Of a stretch of DNA of 8,618 nt, positions 7,026 to 8,618 are shown piece after piece. The notes beneath the pieces are model-generated. The model ran no database searches. It saw only the letters and a list, made by a program, of their open reading frames with translations, and had not been told where the DNA came from. The position numbers and the translations under genes were made by a program. Within the stretch, counting starts at the first letter, position 1, and each line of letters opens with the position of its first letter. Source of the DNA: Acidobacteriaceae bacterium (GTDB taxonomy: Bacteria; Acidobacteriota; Terriglobia; Terriglobales; Acidobacteriaceae); NCBI GenBank assembly GCA_030040175.1, contig JASHUF010000156.1, forward strand, positions 1 to 8,618, written 5' to 3'.

Positions 7026-7297
7026 CGCGTCCCCTCTCCTGAGCTCCAACTGCCTGCGCAGGGAAGAAGTGCAAGCCGCATGCCAACAGCATTGTCTTGA
7101 AAAACAAGGAGTTATGGTCTAGGCAACGCGGGATGGGCGTGTCAGCGCACACACGATGTGGGCCGGGCGACACGAATGGCGCGGTCGAAAAGGTCAGGGA
7201 TTTGCCAGGAAATCAACGGTGGCCGAAAGCGCTCGCGCGCGAGAGATCGAGGATCGTTGTGGCGGGGATTGTTCTTGCAAATCAGAGCTCGCTTGCT
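7014..7297. other. Intergenic gap between thiolase and L,D-transpeptidase
   Basis: About 270 non-coding bases (the transpeptidase start codon region is included at the low end). It holds the sigma-54-type promoter at 7070-7086, a purine-rich ribosome-binding site just before 7025, a perfect 12-base palindrome CTCGCGCGCGAG at 7232-7243, and a small repeat GTGT-N6-ACAC at 7139-7152. A weak hairpin AGAGC/GCTCT (7284-7298) touches the thiolase stop and has no T-run. I see no RNA gene and no credible small coding sequence. Confidence 0.6.
7070..7086 (-). promoter_or_regulatory. Sigma-54 (-24/-12) promoter for the transpeptidase-SPFH unit
   Basis: The minus strand reads TTGGCATGCGGCTTGCA, against the known consensus YTGGCACG-N4-TTGCW. 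Only one consensus base differs (T for C in the -24 block), and the diagnostic GG and GC are exactly ten bases apart. Transcription would start near 7059, giving a leader of about 34 bases before the ATG at 7025, with the ribosome-binding site inside it. No convincing sigma-70 promoter is visible in the same gap. A sigma-54 promoter needs an AAA+ activator, and a candidate is encoded at the low end of the window. Confidence 0.72.
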
Positions 7298-8488
7298 CTA
7301 TTCCATGCGCTCGATGGCGACCGCCGTGGCCTCGCCGCCGCCGATGCAGAGCGCGGCCACGCCGCGCCCGCGCCCATATTTTTTGAGGGCCGCCAGCAGC
7401 GTGACCAGGATACGCGCGCCCGAAGCGCCGATGGGGTGCCCGAGCGCGCAAGCTCCGCCATGCACATTCACTTTTTCGGCAGGCAGAGTCAGGTCGCGCA
7501 TGGCCGCCATGGTCACCACCGCAAACGCCTCGTTGATCTCGAAGAGATCGACGTCGCCAACCGCCCAGCCGATACGGTCCAGCAGCCTCTGGATTGCGCC
7601 GATGGGCGCGGTGGTGAACAGACCCGGAGCCTGCGCGTGCGTGGCATGGCCGACGATGCGTGCGAGCGGCCGCACGCCGCGCCGCTCTGCCTCCTGCTGC
7701 CGCACCAGCACCAGCGCCGCCGCGCCGTCGGAAATCGAGCTCGAGTTGGCCGCGGTCACGGTGCCGTTTTCCTCGAATGCCGGCTTGAGCGTGGGAATTT
7801 TTTCCGGCTTCGCCTTCAGCGGCAGCTCATCACGCTCCACCGTGCGCTCGGTTTTGCCAGTCTTCACCGTGACCGGAACGATCTCCGCCGCAAAGCTGCC
7901 GTCGGCAATGGCCTTCTGTGCGCGCTCGAGCGAGCGCAGGGCAAAGGCGTCCTGCTCCGGGCGCGTGAACGCGTACATCTGCGCGCATTTCTCCGCGAAT
8001 GTGCCCATCAGCCGGCCTTTGTCGTAGGCGTCTTCGAGACCATCGAGAAACATGTGATCGTAAACGCGCTGGTGGCCCAGCCGGTAACCGGTGCGCGCGC
8101 CCTCGAGAAGAAACGGCGCGTTGCTCATGCTCTCCATGCCGCCGGCCACGGCAATGTCGATGCTGCCCGCGCGGATGAGGTCGTGCGCCAGCATCACCGC
8201 CTTCATGCCGGAGCCGCAGACTTTGTTGATGGTTGTCGCGCCCGTTGAAAGCGGCAGGCCGGCCCCCAACGCAGCCTGGCGCGCGGGCGCCTGGCCCACA
8301 CCCGCGGGGAGCACGCAGCCGAAGAGCACCTCCTGAATCGATTCCGCTGGAATGCCCGCGCGCTCGACCGCTGCGCGAATGGCCGCGCTGCCCAGTTCCG
8401 GCGCGGAGAGATCCCTCAAATCGCCCTGGAATCCGCCGATGGGCGTGCGCGCGGAACCGACGATGACGATGGAGTCTTGGCTGGCCAT
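7298..8488 (-). CDS. Acetyl-CoA C-acyltransferase (thiolase)
   Basis: A complete 396-residue thiolase, the usual length for the family. It catalyses the reversible condensation of two acetyl-CoA to acetoacetyl-CoA, or the thiolytic step of fatty acid beta-oxidation, in the cytoplasm. The nucleophilic cysteine is C91 in NKVCGSGMKAV. The other active-site elements are N319 in NEAFAVV, H351 in GGACALGHPIGASGAR and the second cysteine C381 in CIGGGEATA. The N-terminal IVIVGSARTPIGGFQG is also typical. Sequence features look closer to biosynthetic/degradative acetyl-CoA acetyltransferases (AtoB/PhaA-like) than to long-chain FadA, but substrate length cannot be settled by eye. GAGAGG lies just before the ATG at 8488, with rather short spacing. 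It stands alone: a 272-base gap separates it from the next gene, and its upstream side carries a dispersed repeat, not a partner gene such as a hydroxyacyl-CoA dehydrogenase. Confidence 0.95.
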   Translation of the reverse strand: MASQDSIVIVGSARTPIGGFQGDLRDLSAPELGSAAIRAAVERAGIPAESIQEVLFGCVLPAGVGQAPARQAALGAGLPLSTGATTINKVCGSGMKAVMLAHDLIRAGSIDIAVAGGMESMSNAPFLLEGARTGYRLGHQRVYDHMFLDGLEDAYDKGRLMGTFAEKCAQMYAFTRPEQDAFALRSLERAQKAIADGSFAAEIVPVTVKTGKTERTVERDELPLKAKPEKIPTLKPAFEENGTVTAANSSSISDGAAALVLVRQQEAERRGVRPLARIVGHATHAQAPGLFTTAPIGAIQRLLDRIGWAVGDVDLFEINEAFAVVTMAAMRDLTLPAEKVNVHGGACALGHPIGASGARILVTLLAALKKYGRGRGVAALCIGGGEATAVAIERME

Positions 8489-8534
8489 GAGCCTCTCAGT
8501 GCCCTGAACCTGGAGTCCGCGGCGTAGCTCGCGA

Positions 8535-8596
8535 TGTCATCCTGAGCGTAGTTTGCCGCGCTTTCTGCGGCAAACGGAGTCGAAGGATCTGCGGTT
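8535..8596. repeat. Dispersed intergenic stem-loop repeat (TGTCATCCTGAGCG... type)
   Basis: The element begins TGTCATCCTGAGCG and ends GTCGAAGGATCTGCGGTT. Inside is a perfect 9-base-pair stem GTTTGCCGC (8551-8559) / GCGGCAAAC (8567-8575) with a 7-base loop. The ends also pair: ATCCT (8539-8543) with AGGAT (8584-8588). I recognise this wording as a widespread intergenic repeat in Acidobacteriota genomes, from memory. It lies 46 bases or more before the thiolase start, so it could be transcribed in its leader or sit upstream of its promoter. Only one copy is in the window, so its repeated nature cannot be shown here. Confidence 0.65.
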
Positions 8597-8618
8597 GTTC
8601 TTCAACGAAATTCGGATT

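Noticed and set aside
7026..7049. Longer transpeptidase start (TTG at 7049)
   Set aside because: The frame between 7049 and 7025 reads through the strong AGGAGAGGGG ribosome-binding site, which points to the ATG at 7025; the signal peptide also starts there.
7139..7152. GTGT-N6-ACAC repeat as an activator site
   Set aside because: Arms of only four bases, no symmetry in the centre, and only about 55 bases from the -24 element; too weak to claim.
7284..7298. Hairpin AGAGC/GCTCT as the thiolase terminator
   Set aside because: Only five base pairs, touching the stop codon, with no T-run downstream on the minus strand.
7097..8248. 383-codon plus-strand open frame opposite the thiolase
   Set aside because: Antisense of a well-conserved enzyme with all catalytic residues; the translated product is Arg/His/Ala-rich with no domain.
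1..8618. CRISPR arrays, tRNA or rRNA genes, transposases, phage genes
   Set aside because: None seen: no regularly spaced repeats, no RNA gene signatures, and no integrase or transposase frames on either strand.

Overview
The window is GC-rich, and every gene I can support lies on the minus strand, so transcription runs from high to low coordinates. The protein types suggest a Gram-negative soil or environmental bacterium. They include an NtrY-like kinase, a secreted conserved protein of unknown family, an SPFH protein with two N-terminal membrane segments, and a YkuD-type L,D-transpeptidase. An intergenic element of the 'TGTCATCCTGAGCG ... GTCGAAGGATCTGCGGTT' type lies at 8535-8596. I associate that element with Acidobacteriota of the order Terriglobales, so that is my best guess. 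It rests on recall, not on a search.

Layout in transcription order: (1) 8618-8489, an upstream region with the dispersed stem-loop repeat. (2) 8488-7298, a complete acetyl-CoA acyltransferase (thiolase). (3) 7297-7026, a 272-base gap holding a very good sigma-54 (-24/-12) promoter match at 7086-7070. (4) 7025-4806, a three-gene unit: secreted L,D-transpeptidase, 60-residue membrane protein, SPFH/band 7 protein. (5) 4805-4676, a short gap with an inverted repeat and a perfect -10 box (TATAAT) facing the next operon. (6) 4675-1, a tightly coupled four-gene operon: secreted protein of unknown function, family 5 (peptide-type) solute-binding protein, NtrY-like histidine kinase, and a response regulator that runs off the window.

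How the parts may work together: the four-gene operon looks like an envelope-sensing two-component system with an exported solute-binding protein encoded directly before the kinase and no ABC permease in view. NtrY-like kinases usually pair with NtrC-type regulators that activate sigma-54. The adjacent transpeptidase-SPFH unit carries a sigma-54-type promoter. A reasonable hypothesis is that the two-component system controls this envelope-maintenance unit (peptidoglycan cross-linking plus a membrane-microdomain scaffold). The thiolase appears to be an unrelated metabolic neighbour.
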